From the NCBI GenBank assembly GCA_001403775.1, contig CYUG01000012.1, positions 25,626-89,625 of the forward strand: a stretch of DNA of 64,000 nt, in the 5' to 3' direction. The translations under genes and the position numbers were made by a program. Below the pieces are notes generated by a model. The model was not told where the DNA came from, searched no databases, and saw only the letters and a list, made by a program, of their open reading frames with translations. This stretch comes from Dermabacter indicis (GTDB lineage: Bacteria; Actinomycetota; Actinomycetes; Actinomycetales; Dermabacteraceae). Positions 1 through 8,689 of the stretch are shown here, piece by piece (position 1 is the first letter of the stretch; the number at the start of each line of letters is the position of its first letter).

Positions 1-1
1 A

Positions 2-1243
2 CAGTTTGGTTCTGACACGAACCTCCAGCGGTGGCTCGCGGGGGTTGCGGAGGCGTTTACCGCGAAAAACCCGGGCACGAGCGTTGAGCTCGTGCCAATT
101 GTCGCCTCGACCAACGACTACTTCACGAAGAACGAGCTGCTCATGGCCTCGCCGCGCAGCTGCCCCGACGTGGTCTTCGAAGACTCCTTCATCTTGCAAT
201 CGGATATCGCCGCCGGCTACCTCCAGCCGATCGACGACCTCGTGGAGAAATGGGAGGCCTGGGACAGCTTCTACCCGGCCTCCAAAGACGCCGCCAAGGA
301 CCCCGACGGACGAGTGCACTTCGTTCCCACCGAGACCGATACGCGAGGCATCTACTACAACAAGCGAGTGTTCGAAAAGGCCGGGCTGCCCACAGAGTGG
401 CAGCCCCGCACATGGGATGAGATCGCCGAAACCGCCGCGGTGATTCGCGACGCCAACATCGGCGCGACCGGCATGTTCATGTTCTGTGGAAAGGCCCAAG
501 GGGAGACGGCCTCGATGCAAGGGCTCGAGATGCTGCTCTACGGCACGAAGGACACGCTCTACAATCCCGACACGAAGAAGTGGGTTGCGGGCTCGCAGGG
601 TTTCATTGATTCGCTCGCGTTCTTCAAACGTCAATTCGACGAAGGGCTCACCCTTCCGGCCTCCCGACACTTCGACCCGAACCTCATGGACGTCGTGCAG
701 GCCACGATGTTCCCCGAAGGTGAGCTGGGCATCCTCGTCGACGGCTCGTGGATTTCGTTCCTGTGGGCAGAGGGGAGCATCGCGCCGTGGCCAACTTGGC
801 CGGAAGACGTGGATGTTGCTGCCATGCCCACCCAGCACGGCGAAGCCCCGGGCTCGACGACGCTGTCGGGCGGGTGGGGATGGACGATTCCCACCCACGC
901 GCGCGATCGCGACATGTCTTTCGAGCTCATTAAAGAGCTGTGCTCACTCGAGAACCAGGTGCAGCGGAACATCTCCGGCGGAACCCTCACCACGAGGAGG
1001 GACATCGCGGAGAACGAGGAGTACAGGTCATATTCGCCAACCGTCGGATTTTTCACCGACATGCTCGAAGCCGCGAACTATCGCCCCGCATTTGCGATCT
1101 ATCCCGAAGTCTCGACCGCTCTTCAGGAGGCGATGGATTTCGTGATGGTGGGCGCTAAAACGCCCGAGCAGGCCGCGGCCTGGTACGACGCTAAGCTCAC
1201 CGAGCTCGTGGGCGAGGAGAACGTCGAAATACGTGGGGCGTAA
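2..1243 (+). CDS. Sugar ABC transporter substrate-binding protein, 5'-truncated by window
   Basis: The reading frame is open from base 2, so the gene begins upstream of the window; a GTG at 92 is internal, because the residues before it (FGSDTNLQRWLAGVAEAF) already look like the start of a mature binding protein. About 413 residues are visible. The pattern of family 1 (CUT1) extracellular solute-binding proteins is clear: an early VELVPI strand, a PDVVFEDSF segment, the YYNKRVFEKAGLP motif and a C-terminal helix-rich lobe. It would capture an oligosaccharide outside the membrane for a CUT1 permease. The following permease genes are on the opposite strand and have their own binding protein, so the partners of this one probably lie upstream outside the window. 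Substrate cannot be read from sequence. Confidence 0.9.
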   Translation, partial: QFGSDTNLQRWLAGVAEAFTAKNPGTSVELVPIVASTNDYFTKNELLMASPRSCPDVVFEDSFILQSDIAAGYLQPIDDLVEKWEAWDSFYPASKDAAKDPDGRVHFVPTETDTRGIYYNKRVFEKAGLPTEWQPRTWDEIAETAAVIRDANIGATGMFMFCGKAQGETASMQGLEMLLYGTKDTLYNPDTKKWVAGSQGFIDSLAFFKRQFDEGLTLPASRHFDPNLMDVVQATMFPEGELGILVDGSWISFLWAEGSIAPWPTWPEDVDVAAMPTQHGEAPGSTTLSGGWGWTIPTHARDRDMSFELIKELCSLENQVQRNISGGTLTTRRDIAENEEYRSYSPTVGFFTDMLEAANYRPAFAIYPEVSTALQEAMDFVMVGAKTPEQAAAWYDAKLTELVGEENVEIRGA

Positions 1244-1276
1244 GCGCCCCTGGACTTCGTGCAACCGCGTCACCGA

Positions 1277-1289
1277 GGCAACCGTCGGA
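1277..1289 (-). repeat. Copy of 13-base motif TCCGACGGTTGCC
   Basis: Exact copy (read on the minus strand) of a word that recurs at 20212-20224 and 37528-37540 and, with one or two changes, at 5431-5443, 5447-5459, 57983-57995 and 60104-60116. It lies in the 67-base gap between two convergent genes. Function unknown. Confidence 0.6.
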
Positions 1290-1310
1290 CCCCGAGGCCC
1301 GAGCGGGCGC

Positions 1311-2177
1311 CTATGCCTTAACCGCGCCCTCTGCGATGCCGGCGATGAACTGTTTCGCGCCGATGATGAACACGAGGATGAGCGGCACCACCGCGATCAG
1401 TGCCGAGGCCATGAGCATGCCGTAATCGCTGCCGTGGGCAGTCTTGAGCTGGCTCAGCGCGACCTGCAGGGTGAGCTTGTCCGGGTTCGTGAGCACGATG
1501 AGGGGCCACATGAAGTCGTTCCACGCGCCGATGAAGGTGAACATTCCAAGGAACGCGAGTGCCGGTTTGATGATCGGCAGGCACACGTGAAGGTACTGGC
1601 GGAAGAACCCGCAGCCATCCATGCGGGCGGCCTCCAAGAGTTCCGTTGAAATCGAATTTGTGGCGTATTGCCGAAGCCAGAACACGCCGAAGGCACTCGC
1701 GAGCGACGGAAAGATGAGTGCCTTGAGGTCGCCGGTCCAGCCGAGTTTGCTCATGAGGAGGAACTGCGGGATGCTCGCGAGCTGCGCCGGCAAAAGGAAC
1801 GTGGCCATGATGACGAGGAACAGCCCGTGCTTACCGGGAAACTCGAATTTCGCGAACGTGAAAGCGGTGATCGACGAGATGAAAAGCCCCAGCACCGTGA
1901 CCGAGAGGGCCACGACAAGAGTATTGCCCATCGCCGCCCAAATGTTGATCTTCGAGGTGATCGTTTCGATGTTTGTGCCGAGGCGATCCCCTGGCAGCAC
2001 CGCCGGCGGGAACTTGTAGATCGCGGAGGACGGATGGGTCGCGAGAACGAACATCCAGTAGAACGGGAAGAGCGAAAAGAGTGCGCCCACGGCGAGCGCG
2101 ACGTGCTTGAGAACATCGATGGGGCGGATCCGCTTGCGGCGCTGAGGAACGGCCGCGTTTTGAGTGTGTGCTGTCAT
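1311..2177 (-). CDS. CUT1 sugar ABC transporter permease, MalG-like (cassette A)
   Basis: 288 residues, the usual MalG-family length, with six hydrophobic segments and the cytoplasmic EAA loop (EAARMDGCGFFRQYLHVCLP) that docks on the ATPase. It forms the membrane channel with the MalF-like protein encoded just upstream (12-base gap), fed by the binding protein at 3116-4414. No ATPase gene is in the cassette; CUT1 systems of actinomycetes commonly borrow a shared MsiK-type ATPase encoded elsewhere, which is inferred here. It has a close paralogue at 5589-6464: in the C-terminal half only about six residues differ. Substrate is unknown, though the neighbouring mannosidase operon suggests a mannose- or hexosamine-containing oligosaccharide. 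Confidence 0.92.
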   Translation of the reverse strand: MTAHTQNAAVPQRRKRIRPIDVLKHVALAVGALFSLFPFYWMFVLATHPSSAIYKFPPAVLPGDRLGTNIETITSKINIWAAMGNTLVVALSVTVLGLFISSITAFTFAKFEFPGKHGLFLVIMATFLLPAQLASIPQFLLMSKLGWTGDLKALIFPSLASAFGVFWLRQYATNSISTELLEAARMDGCGFFRQYLHVCLPIIKPALAFLGMFTFIGAWNDFMWPLIVLTNPDKLTLQVALSQLKTAHGSDYGMLMASALIAVVPLILVFIIGAKQFIAGIAEGAVKA

Positions 2178-2189
2178 GGCGGTGATTCC

Positions 2190-3110
2190 TTAGTCCTTTT
2201 TCTCGCGGGTCACGAGCCAGTTGATGATCGAGAAGAACATGACCACGACGAAGACGCCCCAGGCGATCGCGGCGCCGTAACCGTAGCGGTTCTCCTGGAA
2301 CGCTACGGAGTAGAAGTACATGACCATCGTGAGGCCCGAGTTGTTGATGCCGCCCGCGTTCGCGGCGCCGCCGCTGTCCGATGACGTGAGGACCTGGGAT
2401 TCGGTGAAGCTTTGGAGGGAGCCAATCGTGGACATAAGCGTCACAAACAGGATGATCGGGCGCAGCTGGGGGAGGGTGATGCGGAAGAAAATTTGCCACG
2501 AGTTCGCCCCGTCGAGTGCCGCGGCTTCATAGAGGGACTTATCGATCGCTTGAAGCCCAGCCAAGATCAGCAGAGCGTTATATCCCACGAACGCCCAGGT
2601 GGTGAGGCACGAGATCGCGATCTTGATGCCCCATTCGGTTTTGAGCCACGGGATGTTTTCAAAACCCAGAACATTGACGAACGCGTTGGCGATGCCGAAC
2701 TGGCTCGCGAAGATCGAGCTGAAAAGCATACCCATGGCCACCATCGACGTGATGTTCGGGATGAGGTAGATGACCTTGTAGGTCGTCGAGAACCTGAGGG
2801 TCGAATTGAGCATGAGCGCGAGGATCGTCGCGAGGGTGAGAGTGGGGATGGTCCCCATGACCCACAGGATCAGGGTATTGCGAAGGGATTTGTAAAAGAG
2901 CGGATCGGTGATGAGGTATTTGAAGTTTGTCCCGCCGATCCATTGGAGCTCGCCCAACCCCGACCAGTTCGTGAACGCGAGCGCCATCGTGAAGACGACC
3001 GGCATCGCGCCGAACATGAGGAAGAAGAAAAAGTACGGCGAAATGGCCAGGTACTGCGGTAGCGCCTTTCGTATGCGCGTCCCGAGTGGCCGGGGTTGGG
3101 GAGTTGTCAT
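2190..3110 (-). CDS. CUT1 sugar ABC transporter permease, MalF-like (cassette A)
   Basis: 306 residues from the ATG at 3110 (MTTPQPRPLG), five bases after the binding-protein stop codon. The frame is open further upstream into the preceding gene, but the paralogue at 6477-7397 has the same length and the same RPLGTRIRKALPQYLAISPY N-terminus, which settles the start. It shows several membrane segments (ISPYFFFFLMFGAMPVV first) and the EAA loop EAAALDGANSWQIFFRITLP. It is the second half of the channel. The short serine/glycine/asparagine-rich insert around SSDSGGAANAGGINNSG is one of the few places where it differs clearly from its paralogue. Confidence 0.92.
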   Translation of the reverse strand: MTTPQPRPLGTRIRKALPQYLAISPYFFFFLMFGAMPVVFTMALAFTNWSGLGELQWIGGTNFKYLITDPLFYKSLRNTLILWVMGTIPTLTLATILALMLNSTLRFSTTYKVIYLIPNITSMVAMGMLFSSIFASQFGIANAFVNVLGFENIPWLKTEWGIKIAISCLTTWAFVGYNALLILAGLQAIDKSLYEAAALDGANSWQIFFRITLPQLRPIILFVTLMSTIGSLQSFTESQVLTSSDSGGAANAGGINNSGLTMVMYFYSVAFQENRYGYGAAIAWGVFVVVMFFSIINWLVTREKKD

Positions 3111-3115
3111 GATCG

Positions 3116-4414
3116 TTAGTTCACCTTGATGCCGGACTGTTCTGCGATGCGCTTTGAGGCCGTGACAGCGTCGTTCCACGCCTTTTCGGGATCCTTGCCG
3201 GAGGCTTCGACTTGCTCTAGCTCAGCGGTAAACGGTGCGATGACAGCTTCGGAGTTCGGATCTTCGTAGAGCGGGCGCACGGTTTCGGCGGCGGCGCTGA
3301 ACACCTCAGCAGCCTTCTGACCACCGAGGAATTCGACCTCGCCGTCAACCTCCGGCATCGAGTGAGCCTCGGTTGCCGCGGGGAAGTTGCCGCTGAAGGT
3401 GTATTCGACGGCCTGATTCTTCGCGTTGAGGATGAAGGACAGGATTTCGAAGGACTTCTCTGGATCCTTGGCGCCCTTCGGGATCGTGAGGAATGAGCCG
3501 CCCTGGTTGACTGCTTCACCCGGGTGCTTGCACACGCGCCACTTGCCGGCCGTCTCGGGGGCGTCGACTTTCATGTCGGCGAGGTGCCAGGACGCGCCGA
3601 AGTCGGCAGGCAGGCGGCCTTCGTTGACGGCTGCGGCGGCGTCAGTCGTGTTCGAGTCGAGCGCGGCATTGATACCGGCTTGGTGCGCCTTGACCGACAG
3701 ATCCCACGCTTCGCGCACGTGGTCCTGATCGCCGATGAACAGGCCTTCTTCGTCGATGAACCCCTTGCCGCTTTGACGGTACGAGGTGCTGAAGACACCC
3801 GAGATGTTGCGGATGAGGTACGTGCCCGGTTTGTTCGCGATGAGTTCCTTGCCCACCTCGAAGAATTCGTCCCACGTGCGGATTGCGGCTTCGAGCTCGG
3901 CGGGCTCAAAGGGGAGGCCCGCCTCTTCGAAAACGTCGATGCGGTAGAAGAGAGCGGTGGGGCCAATGTCGATCGGAACACCGAGCTGCTTGCCGTCTTT
4001 GGCGGTCGCTTGCTCCCACTTCCAGTCGAGGTAGTCGCCCTTGATGTCTTTCGCACCGAGGTCGTTGAGGTCTTCGAAGTAGTCGGTCTTCGAGCGGAAG
4101 AAGGCGATGTCTTCGCCCTTGACGCCCGTGATGTCGGGGAGACCGGAGCCAGAACTGAAGGTCGTGGTGAGTTTCTGCTTGAAGTCGCCGCCAATGACGT
4201 TTTGGCGGAAGTTGATGTCAGGGAACTTCTCCTTGACGGCCTTGAGAGTGTCCTCGCTGTACCCTTCGGGCCAGGTCCAGAGAGTGAAGTCGTTCGACCC
4301 TCCGCTTCCGGAGGAGGAGCTCGAGCTACCGGTCGAGCAGCCCGTGAGGGTGAGGGCGAGGGGGCCGAAAGCGAGTGCGCTCGCGCCCAGAAGTGAACGG
4401 CGTGAGATGTCCAT
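3116..4414 (-). CDS. Sugar ABC transporter substrate-binding lipoprotein (cassette A)
   Basis: 432 residues. The start is the ATG at 4414 (MDISRRSLLGASALAFG), nine bases after a GGAG ribosome site; the longer open frame upstream is non-coding leader. The N-terminus has a twin-arginine-like SRRSLLG and a lipobox LTGC followed by a Ser/Gly linker, so the protein is predicted to be a membrane-tethered lipoprotein, possibly Tat-exported. The mature part is a family 1 solute-binding protein (FTLWTWPEGYSEDTLKAV, ALFYRIDVFEEAGLP). First gene of cassette A, followed by the two permeases at 5- and 12-base spacing, so probably one transcript. The paralogue at 7403-8689 is very similar from GGDFKQKL onward and diverges mainly in the signal region. 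Confidence 0.93.
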   Translation of the reverse strand: MDISRRSLLGASALAFGPLALTLTGCSTGSSSSSSGSGGSNDFTLWTWPEGYSEDTLKAVKEKFPDINFRQNVIGGDFKQKLTTTFSSGSGLPDITGVKGEDIAFFRSKTDYFEDLNDLGAKDIKGDYLDWKWEQATAKDGKQLGVPIDIGPTALFYRIDVFEEAGLPFEPAELEAAIRTWDEFFEVGKELIANKPGTYLIRNISGVFSTSYRQSGKGFIDEEGLFIGDQDHVREAWDLSVKAHQAGINAALDSNTTDAAAAVNEGRLPADFGASWHLADMKVDAPETAGKWRVCKHPGEAVNQGGSFLTIPKGAKDPEKSFEILSFILNAKNQAVEYTFSGNFPAATEAHSMPEVDGEVEFLGGQKAAEVFSAAAETVRPLYEDPNSEAVIAPFTAELEQVEASGKDPEKAWNDAVTASKRIAEQSGIKVN

Positions 4415-4896
4415 GAAAAACTCCGTTAATCGGAAAGGAGGTGGGTGAGGAAGCGGGCGGATGAGCCGTGAAGGCTCAACGAGAACGCTAAACCTACCTC
4501 CAGCTATTGATGTTGTGTATACATGCGAGGTTGCGTTTGCGACTTCACATAGGTGTTTTCTTAGTGGTACCCCACCGACGGTGGTGGGGTGGGGCGGCAG
4601 TGCCCCCACTAAAACAGTGGCTTCGCTGCCGTTTTGAGTATAGCTCGAACGCGGGGGACTGCCGCACGCAGGGTCCTGCCTACGGCAAGTCTCGCTAGGG
4701 AAAAGGAAAGTTCCCTGGGGTAGCGGCGTGCGCGACCGGGCGCTATTGCGCTTTCCCTGTGGCCGTAGGAGAAACCCTGGCACCATTTTCCGGTATACAA
4801 AATGTTGCGCTTTGCGAGTGTGATCGCGAGGTGGACGGCCGCGGCATGTACCCGCCGGTCCTTCACTGATCAAGAAGCGATCGCTACCGTGGAGGC
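4415..4896. other. Intergenic region between divergent genes, with a structured segment
   Basis: No convincing gene in 482 bases; short open frames on both strands have no family resemblance I recognise. The left end must hold the minus-strand promoter of cassette A; a palindrome TGTATACA at 4516-4523 could be an operator there. The middle (4560-4760) is rich in inverted repeats: CCCCACC/GGTGGGG, GGGGC/GCCCC, AAAACAGTGGC/GCTGCCGTTTT (with mismatches), AGGGAA/TTCCCT and GCGC/GCGC, with CGCACGC near 4663 able to pair with GCGTGCG near 4727. Such stacking suggests a structured RNA or the end of a decayed mobile element. Confidence 0.5.
4517..4817. repeat. Segment bounded by imperfect 25-base direct repeats
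   Basis: The left copy at 4517-4542 and right copy at 4793-4817 both begin GTATACA and end GTTGCG(T/C)TTTGCGA (with a small indel in the middle), bracketing the hairpin-rich stretch. This could be a small insertion with duplicated ends or an old local duplication. Neither end matches an insertion sequence that I can name. Confidence 0.4.
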
Positions 4897-4897
4897 A
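4885..4897 (+). promoter_or_regulatory. Leaderless promoter -10 box of the Nudix gene
   Basis: TACCGT (4885-4890) lies exactly six bases before the ATG at 4897, placing the expected transcription start at the start codon. A GGAGG lies between them but is too close to the ATG to act as a normal ribosome site. Confidence 0.5.
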
Positions 4898-5406
4898 TGA
4901 GCGACCTCCTCCCGAACCCGTACTTCTACCAGCAGCTGCCCAAGGTTTTCAGCTCCGGCGCCGCGATCATTCGTGACGACAAGGATCGCATCCTCGTAGA
5001 GAAGCCCAACTACCGTGATCACTGGCTTTTGCCCGGCGGTGGGGTAGACGCGGGGGAGGATCCGCGAGAAGCCACGAAACGCGAACTCATGGAAGAGCTC
5101 GCCCTCGATCTTTCCGTGGGCCGGCTGCTCTCGGTGAGCTGGGTGCCCTCGAGCGCGGCATACGGCGCGCCCATGGGCGTTCACTTTGTGTTCGACGCCG
5201 GAGTTGTTCCCGAGGCGGAACTTCGCGAAAGCGTGCGCATCCAGGAGGCGGAACTTGAGGATTGGGCGCTCATCGACCCGAGCGAGGCGGCCATCCTCTC
5301 ACCGTGGGGTGCCGAGCGGGTGCGTCACGCACTTGACGTGCTTGAGGGCCGCGCAGATGCGGATCTCTTTTCAGTCAAGAAAGACGGGAGTGCGGAAGCA
5401 CCGTAA
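4897..5406 (+). CDS. Nudix hydrolase
   Basis: 169 residues. The Nudix box is present as G-x5-E-x7-REL-x-EE around residues 48-70 (GGVDAGEDPREATKRELMEE); the final glycine of the consensus is replaced by alanine (EELALDL). The family hydrolyses nucleoside diphosphates linked to another group; the substrate cannot be assigned. It sits alone between the two sugar-transport cassettes and is transcribed toward cassette B, so it is probably an insertion between duplicated blocks. A frameshifted, truncated relative of its second half lies at 19957-20117. The ATG at 4897 is preceded by a leaderless-type -10 box. Confidence 0.88.
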   Translation: MSDLLPNPYFYQQLPKVFSSGAAIIRDDKDRILVEKPNYRDHWLLPGGGVDAGEDPREATKRELMEELALDLSVGRLLSVSWVPSSAAYGAPMGVHFVFDAGVVPEAELRESVRIQEAELEDWALIDPSEAAILSPWGAERVRHALDVLEGRADADLFSVKKDGSAEAP

Positions 5407-5430
5407 AGACCGCAGGAGCGCCGCGAGGTG

Positions 5431-5459
5431 GGCAGGCGTCGGAAATTCCGACGGTCGCC
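5431..5459. repeat. Inverted pair of the 13-base motif, between Nudix gene and cassette B
   Basis: GGCAGGCGTCGGA (5431-5443) and TCCGACGGTCGCC (5447-5459) face each other; the centre CGTCGGAA-A-TTCCGACG is a 17-base palindrome (5437-5453). The pair lies in the 183-base gap between convergent genes and could act as a bidirectional terminator, although no T-run follows. Nothing else was seen in the gap. Confidence 0.5.
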
Positions 5460-5588
5460 GTGCAACCGCTGAACCCCACGAGCAAAGTGGTGCCCCGCGA
5501 CGGGCCACACATGCTCCACCCATCGCGTGATCTACCCATCGCGGATTGACGGCGTTATATGGCTGTCATGCGTACGCACGAGGGAGGG

Positions 5589-6464
5589 CTACTTGAGGGC
5601 TCCCTCTGCGATGCCGGCGATGAACTGTTTCGCTCCGATGATGAACACGAGGATGAGCGGCACCACCGCGATGAGAGCCGAGGCCATGAGCATGCCGTAA
5701 TCGCTGCCGTGGGCAGTCTTGAGCTGACTCAGCGCGACCTGAAGTGTCAGCTTGCTGGGGTCGGTGAGCACGATGAGGGGCCACATGAAGTCGTTCCACG
5801 CGCCGATGAAGGTGAACATTCCAAGGAACGCGAGTGCCGGCTTGATGATCGGCAGGCACACGTGAAGGTACTGGCGGAAGAACCCGCAGCCATCCATGCG
5901 GGCTGCTTCGAGCAGCTCGGTGGGGATGGAATTAGTGGCGTATTGCCGAAGCCAGAACACGCCGAAGGCACTCGCGAGTGAGGGGAACACGAGGGCTTTG
6001 AGATCGCCGGTCCAGCCGAGTTTGCTCATAAAGAGGAACTGCGGGATGCTCGCGAGCTGGCTCGGCAAGAGGAACGTCGCCATGACGATGAGGAACAGAC
6101 CGCGCTTACCCGGAAAATCAAACTTCGCAAACGTAAACGCGGTGAGGGACGCGATGATGAGGGCGAGGACCGTCACGGACACTGCTACGACAAGCGTGTT
6201 GCCCATCGCTGCCCAGATGTTGATCTTCGAGGTGATCGTTCCGATGTTTTGGCCGAGTCGATCGCCGGGGAGAACATCTGGCGGAAACTTGAAGATCGCA
6301 GATGAAGGGTGTGTCGCGAGGATGAACATCCAGTAGAACGGGAACAGCGAAATGAGCGCGCCGATCGTGAGCGCGACGTATTTCAGCACGGTCGAAAGGC
6401 GAATGGGCTTTCGCCTGCGTGGAACCGCGTTCGCGAGGGGCTTTGCTTGCGTAGTCGAACTCAT
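5589..6464 (-). CDS. CUT1 sugar ABC transporter permease, MalG-like (cassette B)
   Basis: 291 residues, paralogue of the permease at 1311-2177. The EAA loop (EAARMDGCGFFRQYLHVCLP) is identical, while the N-terminal 25 residues differ. At DNA level some patches are almost unchanged: 5771-5900 and the matching part of the first copy differ at about one base in 125, whereas flanking regions have many silent changes. That patchwork suggests gene conversion after duplication. It pairs with the MalF-like protein encoded 12 bases upstream; the ATPase is presumably shared and encoded elsewhere. Confidence 0.92.
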   Translation of the reverse strand: MSSTTQAKPLANAVPRRRKPIRLSTVLKYVALTIGALISLFPFYWMFILATHPSSAIFKFPPDVLPGDRLGQNIGTITSKINIWAAMGNTLVVAVSVTVLALIIASLTAFTFAKFDFPGKRGLFLIVMATFLLPSQLASIPQFLFMSKLGWTGDLKALVFPSLASAFGVFWLRQYATNSIPTELLEAARMDGCGFFRQYLHVCLPIIKPALAFLGMFTFIGAWNDFMWPLIVLTDPSKLTLQVALSQLKTAHGSDYGMLMASALIAVVPLILVFIIGAKQFIAGIAEGALK

Positions 6465-6476
6465 GACGTTGCTCCC

Positions 6477-7397
6477 CTAGTCCTTTTTCTCGCGCGTGAC
6501 GAGCCAGTTGATGATCGAGAAGAACATGACCACGATGAACACTCCCCACGCGATTGCGGCGCCGTAGCCGTAGCGGTTTTCTTGGAATGCCACCGAGTAG
6601 AAGTACATGACCATCGTGAGGCCCGAGTTATTGACGCCGCCGGAGTTAGCTGCCCCTGAATTATTGGAGGACGTAAGAACTTGTGACTCGGTGAAGCTTT
6701 GAAGGGAGCCGATCGTGGACATGAGAGTCACGAACAGCACGATGGGCCGCAACTGCGGGAGCGTGATGCGGAAGAAGATTTGCCACGAGTTCGCCCCGTC
6801 GAGTGCCGCGGCTTCGTAGAGGGACTTATCGATCGCTTGAAGCCCAGCCAAAATCAGCAGGGCGTTGTAGCCCACGAATGCCCAGGTGGTGAGGCACGAG
6901 ATGGCGATTTTTATGCCCCACTCGTTTTGCAGCCAGGCGATGTTATCGAACCCCACCAGGTTGATGAGAACGTTGGCTACGCCGAACTGACTGGAAAAGA
7001 TCGAGCTGAAGAGCATGCCCATCGCGACCATCGAGGTGATGTTCGGGATGAGGTAGATCACCTTGTAGGTCGTCGAGAACCTGAGCGTTGAGTTGAGCAT
7101 AAGCGCCAGGATTGTTGCCAACACGAGGGTAGGAACCGTGCCCATCACCCACAAGATCAAGGTGTTGACGAGGGATTTATAGAAGAGCGGATCGGTGACG
7201 AGGTATTTGAAGTTCGTCAGGCCGATCACGTCGAAATCGCCGAGGCCCGACCAGTTCGTGAACGCGAGCCCCATCGTAAACACCACGGGCATCGCGCCGA
7301 ACACGAAGAAGAAGAAAAAGTACGGCGAGATGGCGAGATATTGCGGTAGTGCTTTTCTTATGCGCGTCCCGAGTGGTCGGGCCTTCGGTTCGATCAT
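6477..7397 (-). CDS. CUT1 sugar ABC transporter permease, MalF-like (cassette B)
   Basis: 306 residues from the ATG at 7397, five bases after the stop of the binding protein, the same spacing as in cassette A. It shares the RPLGTRIRKALPQYLAISPY N-terminus, multiple membrane segments and EAA loop EAAALDGANSWQIFFRITLP with the first copy. The loop near GLGDFDVIGLTNFKYLVTDP and the Ser/Asn-rich periplasmic insert are where the two paralogues differ, which may tune the channel to a different binding protein or glycan. Confidence 0.92.
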   Translation of the reverse strand: MIEPKARPLGTRIRKALPQYLAISPYFFFFFVFGAMPVVFTMGLAFTNWSGLGDFDVIGLTNFKYLVTDPLFYKSLVNTLILWVMGTVPTLVLATILALMLNSTLRFSTTYKVIYLIPNITSMVAMGMLFSSIFSSQFGVANVLINLVGFDNIAWLQNEWGIKIAISCLTTWAFVGYNALLILAGLQAIDKSLYEAAALDGANSWQIFFRITLPQLRPIVLFVTLMSTIGSLQSFTESQVLTSSNNSGAANSGGVNNSGLTMVMYFYSVAFQENRYGYGAAIAWGVFIVVMFFSIINWLVTREKKD

Positions 7398-7402
7398 TGT
7401 GG

Positions 7403-8689
7403 TCAGTTCACCTTGATGCCGGATTGTTCAGCAATGCGCTTGGCAGCCGTGACTGCATCGCTCCACGCCTTTTCGGGGTCCTTCTTTGTCGATTCCACCT
7501 GCTCGAGTTCCGCGTAGAAGGGGGCGTTCACTGCTTCCGAGTTCGGATCCTCGTAGAGCGGGCGCACGGTTTCGGCGGCAGCGCTAAATACCTCAGCGGC
7601 CTTCTGACCACCGAGGAATTCGACCTCGCTGTCAACTTCGGGCATCGAGTGTGCTTCGGTTGCTGCGGGGAAGTTTCCGCTGTGCTTGTACTCGAGCGCC
7701 TGGTTCTTGGCGTTGAGCATGAAGGAGAGGATCTCGAACGATTTCTTCGGATCCTTGGCGCCCTTCGGGATGGTGAGGAACGAGCCGCCCTTGTTCACGG
7801 CCTCACCCGGGTGCTTGCACACGTGCCACTTGCCGGAGGTCTCGGGAGCGTCCGACATGAGATCGGCGAGATGCCATGAAGCTCCGAAGTCGGCCGGAAG
7901 GCGTCCCTCGCTCACTGCTGCCGCCGAGTCGGTGGTCTGTGCGGCGAGCGCGCCGTTGATGCCGGCAGCGTTGGCCTTGACCGCGAGATCCCACGCGGCA
8001 CGGATGTGCTCCTGGTCGCCGATGAACGCGCCGTTTTCGTCGATGAAGCCCTTACCGGCCTGACGCCAAGCTGTGCCGAACACGCTGGCCGTGTTGCGAA
8101 CGAGGAAGGTGCCGGGCTTCTTCGCAATGAGTTCCTTGCCGAGTTCGAAGTACTCATCCCACGAGCGGATCGCGTTCTCGAGCTCCGTGGGATCGGAGGG
8201 AAGGCCCGCCTCTTCAAACACATCGAAGCGGTAGAAGAGTGCGGTCGGGCCGATATCCGTGGGGATGCCGAGCTGCTTGCCGTCCTTTGTGGTGGCTTGC
8301 TCCCACTTCCAGTCGAGGTAGTCGCCTTTGATGTCCTTCGCGCCGAGCTCGTTGAGATCCTCGAAGTAGTCGGTCTTCGAGAGGAAGAAGGAGATGTCTT
8401 CGCCTTTGACGCCGGTGATGTCGGGAAGGCCGGAGCCGGCGCTGAAGGTAGTCGTGAGCTTCTGCTTGAAGTCGCCGCCGATCACGTCCTGGCGGAGCGA
8501 AATGTCAGAAAATTTTTCTTTGACGGCGTTGAGAACGTCGTCACCGTAGCCCTCGGGCCACATCCACAGGATGAACTCGTTGCCGTCGCCGGCGCTTGAC
8601 CCGGAGTTGCTCGTCGAGCAACCGACGAGAGCCAGTGGGCCAAGCGTGAGCGCGCTGGCTCCGAGGAATGAACGACGGGAAATATTCAT
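7403..8689 (-). CDS. Sugar ABC transporter substrate-binding lipoprotein (cassette B)
   Basis: 428 residues from the ATG at 8689 (MNISRRSFLGASALTLG), chosen because a GGAG site lies six bases upstream; an in-frame start four codons earlier lacks one. It has SRRSFLG and the lipobox LVGC, so it is predicted to be a lipoprotein with a possibly Tat-type signal. The mature domain is a family 1 solute-binding protein closely related to the one at 3116-4414. It is the first gene of a three-gene cassette and lies divergent from the mannosidase operon across a 393-base gap, so the two could share control. Confidence 0.93.
   Translation of the reverse strand: MNISRRSFLGASALTLGPLALVGCSTSNSGSSAGDGNEFILWMWPEGYGDDVLNAVKEKFSDISLRQDVIGGDFKQKLTTTFSAGSGLPDITGVKGEDISFFLSKTDYFEDLNELGAKDIKGDYLDWKWEQATTKDGKQLGIPTDIGPTALFYRFDVFEEAGLPSDPTELENAIRSWDEYFELGKELIAKKPGTFLVRNTASVFGTAWRQAGKGFIDENGAFIGDQEHIRAAWDLAVKANAAGINGALAAQTTDSAAAVSEGRLPADFGASWHLADLMSDAPETSGKWHVCKHPGEAVNKGGSFLTIPKGAKDPKKSFEILSFMLNAKNQALEYKHSGNFPAATEAHSMPEVDSEVEFLGGQKAAEVFSAAAETVRPLYEDPNSEAVNAPFYAELEQVESTKKDPEKAWSDAVTAAKRIAEQSGIKVN

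Noticed and set aside
3116..4873. 585-residue version of the cassette A binding protein
   Set aside because: The lipoprotein signal starts at 4414 with a ribosome site; upstream frame is the non-coding structured region.
4897..4897. Shine-Dalgarno-driven start for the Nudix gene (GGAGG)
   Set aside because: GGAGG is only one base from the ATG; the TACCGT box at six bases explains the start better.
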